Shown here: positions 17,768 to 26,836 of the stretch, piece by piece
Layout of the letters: each line of letters opens with the position of its first letter
How positions within the stretch are numbered: position 1 is the first letter of the stretch
DNA from: CAZNXJ01 sp964577115
Lineage (GTDB): Bacteria > Planctomycetota > Planctomycetia > Pirellulales > Pirellulaceae
Length of the DNA: 64,000 nt
Direction: 5' to 3'
NCBI GenBank assembly: GCA_964577115.1
Contig: CAZNXJ010000014.1
Span: forward strand, 1 to 64,000
The notes under the pieces: generated by a model
The model's input: only the letters and a program-made list of their open reading frames with translations
Database searches by the model: none
Told to the model about the DNA's origin: nothing
Made by a program: the position numbers and the translations under genes

Positions 17768-20158
17768 TTACGAGGCGGTGCTGCTGGGTTCGAGCGTGGT
17801 GGTTTGAGTGAGGAGGTGGAGTAGTTCCAGCGTCGCTTGTTTGTTGGGAATCGGATAGCCACGCGTGAGATCGGGATCGCTGTGGATCGCCGGGCGCAGA
17901 TTCGGCAGGCCGACGCAGCTCGGGCAACCGTCCTCGCAGCCGCAGTCGCGAACCAACTCCTGGCAAATTTCCAGCAGCTGTTCGGCGAAGTGAAATCCTT
18001 TTTCGCAGTAGCCCAAGCCGCCGGGATAGCGGTCGTACAGGATGAGGCTACTCTTACCCAGGTTTTTACTGTCCACGACCCCGCTAATATCGCGGCTGTC
18101 GCACATGGCGACCATCGGCAGAGCCACGACGGCGAGGTTCCTCAGCCCGCAAATGCCCTCGCTCGGCCGCAGCCCCATGCTCTTGAGCTGCTTACGCAGT
18201 TCGTCATGCGGCGAGAGCCACAGGGCTGTCGTTGGCAGCCGCTGCTCGGGGATGTCCACCGATCCAAAGCCGATGTTTTCGCGTGTGTTGTATTTGATCT
18301 TCTTGAAAGCCACCGTTTTCCAACTGACCTCAACGTCGCCGAAGGCCAGGTGAGCCGCCAGACGGGGTGTGCGCGAGCATCGTTCGCCGGTGATCCGCAC
18401 ACTGCTTTCGAGCACGGCCTGTGTGTAGTAGTCCGTCTCGTGCCGTTCGACGTAGGCGATCTTGCCCTTGAGATCGAGCTCGCGCACGAGGTACGAGATT
18501 CCGTTGTGCAGGTAAATTGCCTCGGGATAGACCAGCTCGGGCGCGCTGATCGCATCGACGTTCGCCAGCACCTGGTGTTTCGACGTGTCACCGACGGCGG
18601 GCGCTTTGGACGGCTCGTCAGGCGAGCGCAGCACGATGCTGAACGTGTCGTCACTCATGTGCCTGAGGCTGATGCGCTGCGCGGGGTTCTGCCCTTCGGT
18701 GTTGTAATAGTGGCCGGCTGTCAGTGCGATCTGTTGCCCGTCGGCCAGGACTTCGGCCACGGGCACCGACATCGGCCCGAATCGCTCGCCCAGCTCCTCG
18801 TCGCTCAGTGGTAGCTCAAACGCAGCCGCACGCAGATGGTTCGCCAGTACATAGGGGTTTTCGGGATCGACGACGGCGTGTTCGGGGGATTGCGAGAAGA
18901 AATAACCGGGGTGCCGCAGCAGGTATTGATCGATAGGATCGTTGCCGGCCAGCAGGACGGCAAGGCTTTCGTCTTGCCTTCGTCCACTGCGTCCGGCTTG
19001 CTGCCAGGCGCTGGCGATCGTACCGGGATAGCCGACCAGCAGGACGGCATCGAGCGAACCGATATCGACGCCCAGTTCCAGCGCATTGGTCGAAGCGACG
19101 CCCTGTAGCGTGCCGGCAAACAGGTCCTGCTCGATCTGCCGCCGCTCGTTGGGCAAATAACCACCGCGGTACGCTCGCATCTTGCGCGCAAGCGGCGACC
19201 CGGTGGCGAGAAAGTGTTCCTGAACGTACCGGTTCACGAGCTCGGCCGCTTGCCGTGTACGGGTGAACGTGAGCGCCTGCGCGCCGCGCTGCATCAGCAT
19301 AGTCATTAACCAGACCGCGTCGTCCGTGGCGCTGCGTCGCGCGAGCCGGTCGTTGCCGGCCGGCGACGGATTCCAGAGCGCGAAGTACTTTTTGCCGCGC
19401 GGAGCTCCGTCATTGTCGATCAACGTAACCGGTCGCCCGATCAGTCGCTCGGTGAGCTCGTCGGGATTGGCGATCGTGGCACTGGCGGCGAGAAAAATTG
19501 GTTGGCCGCCGTAGTGTGCACACACGCGCTGGAGCCGGCGAAGGACGCACGCAACGTTCGCTCCGAGGATGCCCCGATACGTATGCACCTCGTCGATTAC
19601 CACGTACCGCAGTTCGCTAAAGAACCGCGCCCACTTCGGATGGTACGGCAGGATCGAGGCGTGCAGCATATCGGGGTTCGAGAGCACTAGGTTCGCCTCG
19701 GCCTTGATGCGGCGCCGCTGAGCGGTGGGGGTGTCGCCGTCGTAAACGCCCGGCCGGATCCGCGCCGCGACACGCTCGTCGCGCGCGACGAGATCAAGCA
19801 GTCCGCGCAATTGGTCCTGGGCGAGGGCTTTGGTGGGGAACAGATAGAGCGCTCGCGCGTCCGGTTCGAGCCAGCAAGTTTCCAGGATCGGGAGGTTGTA
19901 ACAGAGTGTCTTGCCGCTGGCCGTGCCGCTAACCACGACCCAATCTTGGCGAGCTCGGGCAGCTTCGAGCGCCGCTGTCTGGTGCGCGTACAGTTGGTCG
20001 ATGCCGTGTGCGGCGAGCAGATCAGACAGTTCGGCAGGCAGTGGACGGCTGGGCGATGTAAACGTCCCCGGCCGCTCGTCCAAGACTTCAACGTGCTCCA
20101 ACTGCCCCGCGTACTGCGGATGCATCCGAACATCGCGGAGAAACTCGGCTACGTCCAT
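17768..20158 (-). CDS. mrfA: MrfA/YprA-like DEAD/DEAH-box helicase with DUF1998 domain
   Basis: 796 residues. Walker A is GTASGKT (residues 78-84) and Walker B is DEVH (189-192). 'ASATIANP' (motif III) is followed by the second RecA domain with 'VASTNALELGVDIGSLDAVLLVGYPGT' and 'QQAGRSGRR'. The C-terminal DUF1998-type domain ends with a four-Cys cluster, 'CGCEDGCPSCVG'. MrfA unwinds DNA 3'-5' and works with MrfB in repair of mitomycin-type adducts in Bacillus. The length and four-Cys tail fit this family better than Lhr. It lies immediately upstream of the mrfB-like gene and is the first gene of the pair. A minus-strand terminator hairpin at 20647 lies about 490 bp upstream and may insulate it. 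Confidence 0.9.
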   Translation of the reverse strand: MDVAEFLRDVRMHPQYAGQLEHVEVLDERPGTFTSPSRPLPAELSDLLAAHGIDQLYAHQTAALEAARARQDWVVVSGTASGKTLCYNLPILETCWLEPDARALYLFPTKALAQDQLRGLLDLVARDERVAARIRPGVYDGDTPTAQRRRIKAEANLVLSNPDMLHASILPYHPKWARFFSELRYVVIDEVHTYRGILGANVACVLRRLQRVCAHYGGQPIFLAASATIANPDELTERLIGRPVTLIDNDGAPRGKKYFALWNPSPAGNDRLARRSATDDAVWLMTMLMQRGAQALTFTRTRQAAELVNRYVQEHFLATGSPLARKMRAYRGGYLPNERRQIEQDLFAGTLQGVASTNALELGVDIGSLDAVLLVGYPGTIASAWQQAGRSGRRQDESLAVLLAGNDPIDQYLLRHPGYFFSQSPEHAVVDPENPYVLANHLRAAAFELPLSDEELGERFGPMSVPVAEVLADGQQIALTAGHYYNTEGQNPAQRISLRHMSDDTFSIVLRSPDEPSKAPAVGDTSKHQVLANVDAISAPELVYPEAIYLHNGISYLVRELDLKGKIAYVERHETDYYTQAVLESSVRITGERCSRTPRLAAHLAFGDVEVSWKTVAFKKIKYNTRENIGFGSVDIPEQRLPTTALWLSPHDELRKQLKSMGLRPSEGICGLRNLAVVALPMVAMCDSRDISGVVDSKNLGKSSLILYDRYPGGLGYCEKGFHFAEQLLEICQELVRDCGCEDGCPSCVGLPNLRPAIHSDPDLTRGYPIPNKQATLELLHLLTQTTTLEPSSTAS

Positions 20159-21122
20159 GGCAGAGGCTGCTTATCCGTGCGTGCAAGGCGATAGGTCCCC
20201 CGACCACGCGAGCGCGAACACCGCTCGGCACGTCCCCGGCGGTCGCTTACCGGCGAGGCACGCGAATTGCCGAGTTACTCGATGACGCGGGACACGCGAA
20301 GTTGCTGCGCGGGAGGACTCGGGCTTCATCACGCTCCAACCTGGGGGCCGCGAACTTCGCCTTCCGGCGGGCCGACACCCGCTTATTGGCTGAAGGCACA
20401 CGCAGGCTTGGGACGCAGCCCGCGAGTTCCACTAGGTCAGGTGCGACGAAACACTAGACAGACGTTTACTATAGGGTAGCCAGCGCGCCGGGCAAGAGCA
20501 GTTCTTAGGAAGAGAAGGTTAGGATGTCGGAGGGGTCAGTAGTCGGCTTCAGGGTTCAGGGAACTAACCCTGCTATTCACGTTCGCTGCAGAACTCGACG
20601 TGGAGCCCAGCGGGCGAGCTTGGTTCGTGACGTAGAAAAGAAAAAAGAGCGAGGCGTTTGGACCGCCCCGCTCCTGATGATACTCGCAGGATGCCGCTCA
20701 TTCCCACAAACGAGCTGCCACCCACCGGCGGAAAGGACATCTTGTTCCATCCGCTGCTGTGTTCATCGATCGATTCGCCAGTTCGCCTGATCTGAAAACT
20801 CGTCGCCGTGGAAAAACTCCGCCGAGCACGCAAGCTCGTGTTCCGGAGGTACGGATGGTAGCGGTTGGAGGGTGCTGATTCGATGGGCTGTGTTGCTTGC
20901 TACGGCCAATTGACGCAATTAGGATGAGTTCTCCGTTATCGTAGGGCGGTGGCGCATTAATTTAAGCGAACGGGCGTGGTCACGATGGAACACACCCGTA
21001 GCGACGAGACTTGTATTTCTCGAGCGGAGGGATGGCCCAGCGAGCGCCGGGTCTCGCAGGACGCGGGCCGTCCGTCGTCCGTGGAAATACACAACGTCAA
21101 CAAATCACGGGAGAATCTGTCC
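20159..21122. other. Gene-poor intergenic region
   Basis: About 960 bp with no open frame showing planctomycete-like codon use or a recognisable protein. It contains the orphan minus-strand terminator at 20636-20673 and a TTGACG at about 20909-20914 in the plus direction. TTATCGTAG at about 20936-20944 recurs upstream of the gene at 23063. It must hold the start regions for mrfA (minus) and the DPF-repeat gene (plus). Confidence 0.6.
20636..20673 (-). terminator. Orphan intrinsic terminator (minus strand)
   Basis: On the minus strand GAGCGGGGCG pairs with CGCCTCGCTC (20673-20664 with 20656-20647, one mismatch) around a seven-base loop and is followed by TTTTTTCTTTT. No minus-strand gene is recognised upstream, so the transcript it ends is unknown. 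Confidence 0.55.
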
Positions 21123-22766
21123 ATGGCCAGGAACGTGAAGGTACGTATGGCGACCTTCCTGCTGTGCCTCGCGGCAACTGTCGGCCTTCAGGCTCAAGAC
21201 GGCGTGGTTGCCGATCTTTATGGTCGCGGAGTGCACGCGTTTTATTCGAACCAGTACGATCGCGCGACGGAATACCTGGTCGAGGCGATTGAATTGGGCA
21301 GCACGGATCCGCGCGTTCATTACTATCTGGGGCTGATCTATCACCACACCGGTCGCCCGCAGGAGGCTGCCGCCGAGTTCAAACGCGGTGCACAGCTCGA
21401 AGCGCAGAGCACCGATCACATCGCCGATGTGGCTCGAGCGCTCCAGCGCGTCCAAGGGCCGATCCGGCTGGAAATCGAAGAGTACCGCTCGGTCGCGCGC
21501 GCGATGGCGCGGCGTCGCGAGCAGGAGCGAGCTCGCGCCCGCTATGAAGGCTTGCAGCGAGCCGAACAGGAAGGGGTGCTGAGGCGGTTGCCGTCGGCCA
21601 CGCCGCCCGCCGAGCCGGCTCCACCTGGTCGCGATGTCGATCCGGCCGAAGCTCCCGACGCTGGCGAGCCTGCGGCGGACGATCCATTCTCGGTCGAGCC
21701 GGCCGAGCCGGAGGCGATGCCTCCGAGCGCACCGCCCGCAACGCCGCAGCCTACCCAACCGGCCGAGGACGATCCGTTTGGCGCTCCCGCTGCCCCTGCT
21801 ACACCGGCTCCCGCCGACGATGATCCGTTCGGAGCTCCTGCTCCGCCGGCGACTGACGACGACGATCCGTTTGGTGCTCTCCAGCCCGCGCAGCCGGCCG
21901 AAGGCCAGCCGGCGACGGCGGATCCGTTCGGCGATGCGGCGCCTCCCACTGCAGCCGAGCCGGCCGAAGGTCCCCAACTTGACGAAGCGGCCCCGGCAGC
22001 CGGTGGCCAGCGCCGCGGTGCTCTGGGTGGCCTCATGCGGGCCCTGCGCTCGGCGGCGACGGATGAAGAGGGCGACGAGGCCGAGCCGGCGCCTGCGGAT
22101 GGCGATGCGTTTGGCGTACCAGCCGAGGACGAAGCGATGCCGGCCACCGACGAAGCCCCCGCGACTCAACCGGCCGAGGACGATCCGTTTGGCGCGCTGA
22201 ATTCCGATGATCCCGCTCCGGCGGCTGATGACGATCCCTTCGGTGCTCCGGCGGCTGATGAAGCGCTACCCGCTACCGACGAAGCCCCTGCCACTCAGCC
22301 CGCCGAGGACGATCCGTTCGGTGCTCTGAATTCCGACGAACCCGCTCCGGCGGCCGACGATGATCCGTTTGGTGCTCCGGTCGAGGACGCTGAGCCTGCC
22401 GAGGACGATCCGTTCGGTGCTCTGAATTCCGACGAACCCGCTCCAGCGGCCGACGACGATCCGTTTGGTGCTCCGGTCGAGGACGCTGAGCCTGCCGAGG
22501 ACGATCCATTCGGTGCGCTGAATTCCGACGAGCCGGCTCCGGCGGCCGACGATGATCCGTTTGGTGCTCCGGTCGAGGACGAAGCCGAGCCCGCCGAGGA
22601 TGATCCGTTCGGTGCGCTGGATTCCGACGAGCCGGCTCCAGCGGCCGACGACGATCCGTTTGGAGCGCTGGACTCTGACGAACCTGAGACGGAAGACGAT
22701 CCGTTTGGTGCCGCGACCGAAGAGGACGATGCGGCCGACGATGATCCTTTCGGAAACCTGGAGTAA
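21123..22766 (+). CDS. Secreted TPR protein with 17 DPF motifs in a DDDPFGA repeat region
   Basis: 547 residues from the ATG at 21123, with GGGAG 9 nt upstream; the frame to 20976 is not used. A signal peptide ends near 'GLQAQ'. Two TPR-like helix pairs follow ('ATEYLVEAIELGSTDPRVHYYLGLIYHHTGRPQEAAAEFKRG'), then a charged helix. From about residue 170 the chain is disordered, Asp/Glu/Ala/Pro-rich, with 17 copies of the tripeptide DPF, nearly all as DDPFGA, ending in 'DDDPFGNLE'. The last third is a near-exact 32-residue tandem repeat. Proteins with DPFG repeats are common in planctomycetes and their function is unknown. DPF resembles short linear motifs bound by adaptor proteins in eukaryotes, but no such partner is known here. 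It is not in an operon. Confidence 0.75.
   Translation: MARNVKVRMATFLLCLAATVGLQAQDGVVADLYGRGVHAFYSNQYDRATEYLVEAIELGSTDPRVHYYLGLIYHHTGRPQEAAAEFKRGAQLEAQSTDHIADVARALQRVQGPIRLEIEEYRSVARAMARRREQERARARYEGLQRAEQEGVLRRLPSATPPAEPAPPGRDVDPAEAPDAGEPAADDPFSVEPAEPEAMPPSAPPATPQPTQPAEDDPFGAPAAPATPAPADDDPFGAPAPPATDDDDPFGALQPAQPAEGQPATADPFGDAAPPTAAEPAEGPQLDEAAPAAGGQRRGALGGLMRALRSAATDEEGDEAEPAPADGDAFGVPAEDEAMPATDEAPATQPAEDDPFGALNSDDPAPAADDDPFGAPAADEALPATDEAPATQPAEDDPFGALNSDEPAPAADDDPFGAPVEDAEPAEDDPFGALNSDEPAPAADDDPFGAPVEDAEPAEDDPFGALNSDEPAPAADDDPFGAPVEDEAEPAEDDPFGALDSDEPAPAADDDPFGALDSDEPETEDDPFGAATEEDDAADDDPFGNLE
22305..22691 (+). repeat. 96-bp in-frame tandem repeat
   Basis: The block beginning GAGGAC recurs at 22305, 22401 and 22497 (96 bp apart) and again, as GAGGAT, at 22596 (99 bp, one extra codon). 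Each unit encodes two DDPFGA motifs. Third-position differences between copies show that the amino-acid pattern is being kept. Confidence 0.9.
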
Positions 22767-23062
22767 TCAGCGAAAACGAGTTCGCCGCGCTGGGCAGGCG
22801 CCGCGCTGGGCGGGCATGTCGAGCGCGGCGAACGAAAGTTTCTCGGTGGCGATTCGAGCAACCGAATTGCACACGACTGTTCGGCGGTTGAAAACGAGCG
22901 GCTTGCTGCATGGTGCTCGATTTCCGGTTATCGTAGTTCCGCCGCGCTTGTGGCGCTGCGCGATCCGATCTTACGCCGGTCCGGTGTGCTCGCCTCTGCC
23001 CGTCGTGTTCGCGACCATACCTGGCCGCCACGCCTTCCGCGAACTCCGAGAGACTGTAAGCC

Positions 23063-25402
23063 ATGTCCCGAATCTCGCCCGCTCTCGCGTATGCACCGGC
23101 ACTTGCTGTTTCCATCGTGAGCTGGCTTGCGGCGGTCGGTACCGCGGCGCCGACGATCACGGACATCTCGCTACGCGGGCTCGAGATCGGCGGAACCACC
23201 GTCATCCGAATTCGTGGAACCGAACTAACGCCCGATCCGCAGCTCGTGCTCCCCTTCCCCGTCGCTCAGCAGAAAGTGCTCGACGGCGCCACGGCCGAGA
23301 CCGTTGAAATCGAAGTCGAGCTGGACGACAAGCGATTGCCTGGAATCTTTCCGCTGCGCATTGCGAGCTCGACGGGCGTCTCCAACGCCGTTCCGATCGG
23401 CGTCGATCGACTGCCGCAGCGTCCTTTTGCCGAACAAGCTGATTCGCTGCCGATTGCCCTGCATGGGACGCTTGCCGGTAGCGAGATCAAGACGACGAGC
23501 TTTCAGGGACGCCGCGCGATGCGGATTGTCGTTGAAGTCGAGACGCGCCGGCTCGGTACCGAACTGCGTCCTGTTATCCGAATTCTGGATGAGCGCGGCC
23601 GGCAGATTGAATGGAGCCAAGGGATCGATGATCTGCTGGGCGACGCGCGCTGCATCATTACGCTGCCGGCCGATGGCAGGTATCACGTTCAGCTCCACGA
23701 TGCCATTTACCGAGCGCCGCAGCCCGGATTCTTCCGGCTCAAAATTGGCGAACTTGACTACGCGGACACCGTCTTTCCACTCGGAGTACAACGTGGCCAG
23801 TCGGCTTCCGTGCAGTTGCTCGCTCACAACAAACCGGCGGATCGCATCGACGTGACGGTACCCGCCGACAGCCTCGACGACTGGATGCCGGTTCGCAGCC
23901 GTTCGCCCTGGTTTACTGGGACGGCTCCCCGGGTCGCGATCAGCGATCACGAAGAGCTGGTCGAAGATTCGTCGGCTGGCGGCGTGCAGGAACTTTCGAC
24001 CGTGCCGATCGCCGTGAGTGGCCGGCTGAGTGAACCACGCGAGGAAGATCAGTACGCACTCGTCGTTCAACCTGGCGCTCGGCTACGCTTAGAGCTCTAC
24101 TCGCAGCGGCTTGGCGGGTTGCTCGACGGTGTACTGCTCGTGCGAACCGAAGCGGGCGTCGAGCTGGCTCGTGGTGACGACCAGCCGGGAACGAGCGACC
24201 CGTTCATCGAAGTGACGGCGCCGGCCGACGCCTCCAAACTGGTCGTTGTCGTACAGGACCTGCTCGGCCGTGGCGGCGAAATGTTCGTCTATCGGCTCGC
24301 CGTCCGCGATCTTGCTCAGCCCAGCATGACGCTGACGATGGACCGCGACCGCGTGATGCTCGGTCCGGGCGGTGGACAAGTCGTCCAGGTCGTGGCGCAG
24401 CGGGCGAATTACGATGGCCCGATTGAATTGGAGCTTGAAAACCTGCCGGCCGGCGTCGAAGTCAGCGGTCAGACGATTGCGGCGGGAACCAACCGGGCAC
24501 TGCTCACGCTGCGTGGCGCGGACATTATGCCGGGATACACACGGCTGCGGGTGCTGGGCCGTGCACAGGCGGGCGAACGGTCGGTCACGGCTGCGGCGCG
24601 TCAGGGGGAATCCTTTATCAACCGGCTCCAGCCGTGGTATCGCGAAGAGCTGTATCTTGTGGGTGTCGCTCCTGCGCCGATCACGCTCACGTGGTCGCCG
24701 GGCGAGTCGGCCGTGCTGCCGCGCAATAACAAGCTGGCCGCGCCGATTCAGCTGGAGCGGCGAGAAGGTGTCAGCGGCAACGTACGGCTCCGCCTGCTGA
24801 CGACGCAGGAGATGCCGAAAAAGAAGATCGTCGAAAACAATATGGAAAAGGTTGTCGATGACGTCGAACGCGCGCTGCGGCTCGAAGGCGACGTGCTGCT
24901 TGACGCCAACACAACGACCGCGACTGCGCAGGTGGTTGTTCCCGCCGATCTCCCGGACACTCGCTGGGGACTGGTGCTCGTAGCCGAGCTGCTGGCCGCG
25001 GACAACCAGACTGTGATCGCCAGCGACGCATCCGCTTGCCATTTCTTCCAGCCGGTTACGCCGCTGGCCGTCGAGCTGACGAGCGAAGCGAAAGTGAGAA
25101 CGCAGGCGGGTGGGGAGGCGGCCAAGTTCACGGGCAAGGTACAGCGGGCCGACGGCTATGCCGGTCCGGTTGTCGTCCGCTTGGCGGGCCTGCCAGAGGG
25201 ATACCCAGTTCCGACGGTTACCGTCCCGGCCGATCAGGGGCAGTTCGAGCTCCCAGTCGAGTTTCCTGCTGAGGTGGCGCCTGCCGAGCTGAAGAATCTC
25301 GAGTTGTTCGCAACGCTCGACGTCGCCCCGGAAACCACGATGCGCAGCGTGTCCATCCCCGTGGAAATTGTCGTTACTCGCGCTGCGCAGCCTTCGGAAT
25401 AG
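23063..25402 (+). CDS. Large secreted protein with PPC-like beta domains
   Basis: 779 residues with an N-terminal signal peptide (core 'YAPALAVSIVSWLAAVGTAA'). The mature protein starts with an IPT/TIG-like strand region ('PTITDISLRGLEIGGTTVIRIRGTEL'). Several beta-sandwich segments follow, with features of bacterial pre-peptidase C-terminal domains: 'ISGRLSEPREEDQYALVVQPGARLRLELYSQRLG' and the earlier 'LHGTLAGSEIKTTSFQGRRAMRIVVEVETRRLG'. The two segments are similar, which suggests internal duplication. No catalytic motif is seen. Planctomycetes carry many such cell-surface proteins, often beside c-type cytochrome proteins, but none is present here. The function is unknown; binding or adhesion is an inference. 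The motif TTATCGTAG about 130 bp upstream also occurs before the DPF-repeat gene. Confidence 0.7.
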   Translation: MSRISPALAYAPALAVSIVSWLAAVGTAAPTITDISLRGLEIGGTTVIRIRGTELTPDPQLVLPFPVAQQKVLDGATAETVEIEVELDDKRLPGIFPLRIASSTGVSNAVPIGVDRLPQRPFAEQADSLPIALHGTLAGSEIKTTSFQGRRAMRIVVEVETRRLGTELRPVIRILDERGRQIEWSQGIDDLLGDARCIITLPADGRYHVQLHDAIYRAPQPGFFRLKIGELDYADTVFPLGVQRGQSASVQLLAHNKPADRIDVTVPADSLDDWMPVRSRSPWFTGTAPRVAISDHEELVEDSSAGGVQELSTVPIAVSGRLSEPREEDQYALVVQPGARLRLELYSQRLGGLLDGVLLVRTEAGVELARGDDQPGTSDPFIEVTAPADASKLVVVVQDLLGRGGEMFVYRLAVRDLAQPSMTLTMDRDRVMLGPGGGQVVQVVAQRANYDGPIELELENLPAGVEVSGQTIAAGTNRALLTLRGADIMPGYTRLRVLGRAQAGERSVTAAARQGESFINRLQPWYREELYLVGVAPAPITLTWSPGESAVLPRNNKLAAPIQLERREGVSGNVRLRLLTTQEMPKKKIVENNMEKVVDDVERALRLEGDVLLDANTTTATAQVVVPADLPDTRWGLVLVAELLAADNQTVIASDASACHFFQPVTPLAVELTSEAKVRTQAGGEAAKFTGKVQRADGYAGPVVVRLAGLPEGYPVPTVTVPADQGQFELPVEFPAEVAPAELKNLELFATLDVAPETTMRSVSIPVEIVVTRAAQPSE

Positions 25403-25478
25403 TTCAGGCGGTTCGTTTCCGCTCGGCGACGTCAAGGCCGGCATTCCTCGAAGGGACCGCCGCGCTTAAAATGCACGC

Positions 25479-25853
25479 ATGCTGCGAACTCTCTTAAAAT
25501 CGAAGCTTCACCGAGCCACGGTGACGCAAGCCGAGCTGCACTACATGGGCAGCGTGACGATCGATCAGGATCTGCTCGAGGCGGCGGACATTTTGCCGTT
25601 CGAACAGGTTCAGATCTACGACATCACGAACGGCAGCCGGCTGACGACGTACGCGATCAGCGGGCCACGCGGATCGGGCGTGGTCTGTATCAACGGCGCT
25701 GCGGCGCATCTGGTCCGGCCCGGCGACCTCGTGATCATCGCGAGTTATGCTCAGTACGACGAGGCGGATCTGCGGCATCACCGGGCACGCGTCGTGATGC
25801 TCGACGAATCGAACCGCATCCAGGAAACGGCGGAAGTTGCCGACGGCGCCTGA
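25479..25853 (+). CDS. panD: Aspartate 1-decarboxylase
   Basis: 124 residues, the usual length. It makes beta-alanine from aspartate for pantothenate and coenzyme A. The protein is made as a proenzyme that cuts itself between Gly24 and Ser25 ('HYMGSVTI') to create the pyruvoyl group. Lys9, His11, Tyr22 and the 'NGSRLTTYAI' region, which supplies the Arg and Tyr of the active site, are all present. A TAAAAT about 10 bp before the start may be a -10 box. It precedes kdsB and pyrG on the same strand. Confidence 0.95.
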   Translation: MLRTLLKSKLHRATVTQAELHYMGSVTIDQDLLEAADILPFEQVQIYDITNGSRLTTYAISGPRGSGVVCINGAAAHLVRPGDLVIIASYAQYDEADLRHHRARVVMLDESNRIQETAEVADGA

Positions 25854-25967
25854 CGCGATGGCGAACTGATCTTCCGAGTGTGCGAGCGTTCGAGTATTTC
25901 TTGGCGATGGCTGCCGAGCGACTGGTGATGGGCGGCAGACCACTACGCGCACGGAGCAACTCGGACC

Positions 25968-26762
25968 ATGGATGGTCAAGCCACCCCCCGTCTGCGAATG
26001 CGTTGTCGCAGCCAGGTCGTGATCCCCGCACGGCTCGCCTCGACTCGGCTGCCCGAGAAGATGCTGCTTCGCGAAACGGGCAAGACGCTGATTCAGCACA
26101 CGTACGAAGCGGCGTGCCGCGCATCGCGGCCGCTGGGTGTGCTGGTAGCTACGGATCACGAGGCGATCGCCGCCGAGGTGCAGCGCTTCGAGGGCGACGT
26201 GTGCATGACGAGTCCTGCGGCCCGTAGCGGTACGGATCGCGTGGCCGAGGTCGCTCGGCAGATGCCCGACGTGGACATCTTTGTCAATGTACAGGGGGAC
26301 GAGCCAGAGATCGCCGGAGCGTCGATCGATCGCGTTATCGAACTACTCGAACAGAACCCCACGGCGTCCATGGCCACGCTCGCGACACCCATCCGCCACC
26401 GCGAGCAGCTCGACAATCCCGCCTGTGTGAAGGTGGTCTTCGACCAGCAAGGCCGCGCGCTGTACTTCAGCCGCAGCCCGATCCCCTATGCTCGGGAATG
26501 GTCGGAAAAGCTGCTGGCCCAGGATCCGGCGGTGTTCCATCAGCACCTGGGAATCTATGCGTATCGTCGCGATTTTTTGCTCGCGTTCCCCGAATTGCCG
26601 CCCAGCCAGCTCGAGCAGTTGGAAAGCCTCGAGCAGCTTCGGGTGCTCAGCGCCGGCCACGAGATTCTGGTGGGCGTGGTTCCGCATCACGCCGCCGGCA
26701 TCGATACCTGGGCTGATTACCGGGCCTTTGTCAGCCGCGTCGCGAATGCTAGGATGCCCTAG
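25968..26762 (+). CDS. kdsB: 3-deoxy-manno-octulosonate cytidylyltransferase
   Basis: 264 residues; the ATG at 25968 has GGAG 11 nt upstream, while an ATG at 25998 is an alternative that trims ten residues. The N-terminal nucleotide-binding signature 'VVIPARLASTRLPEKMLL', 'TDHEAIAAEV' and 'VNVQGDEPEI' are diagnostic. 'YFSRSPIPY' and the C-terminal 'LEQLRVL' also fit. The enzyme activates Kdo as CMP-Kdo for lipopolysaccharide, so the organism has, or had, a Kdo-bearing outer membrane. It is followed by pyrG, which makes the CTP it uses; this neighbour pair is common in Gram-negative bacteria. Confidence 0.95.
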   Translation: MDGQATPRLRMRCRSQVVIPARLASTRLPEKMLLRETGKTLIQHTYEAACRASRPLGVLVATDHEAIAAEVQRFEGDVCMTSPAARSGTDRVAEVARQMPDVDIFVNVQGDEPEIAGASIDRVIELLEQNPTASMATLATPIRHREQLDNPACVKVVFDQQGRALYFSRSPIPYAREWSEKLLAQDPAVFHQHLGIYAYRRDFLLAFPELPPSQLEQLESLEQLRVLSAGHEILVGVVPHHAAGIDTWADYRAFVSRVANARMP

Positions 26763-26836
26763 CAGGGCCGCGCCCTGAAATCGATTGCGAGCCCCGCTTG
26801 CGAATTGCGCTCACAAGGGGAGGAAGGCTCGCATCT

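Noticed and set aside
20171..20833. Several short open frames in the gene-poor region
   Set aside because: None has protein-like composition, a ribosome site or a family match, and one crosses the terminator hairpin.
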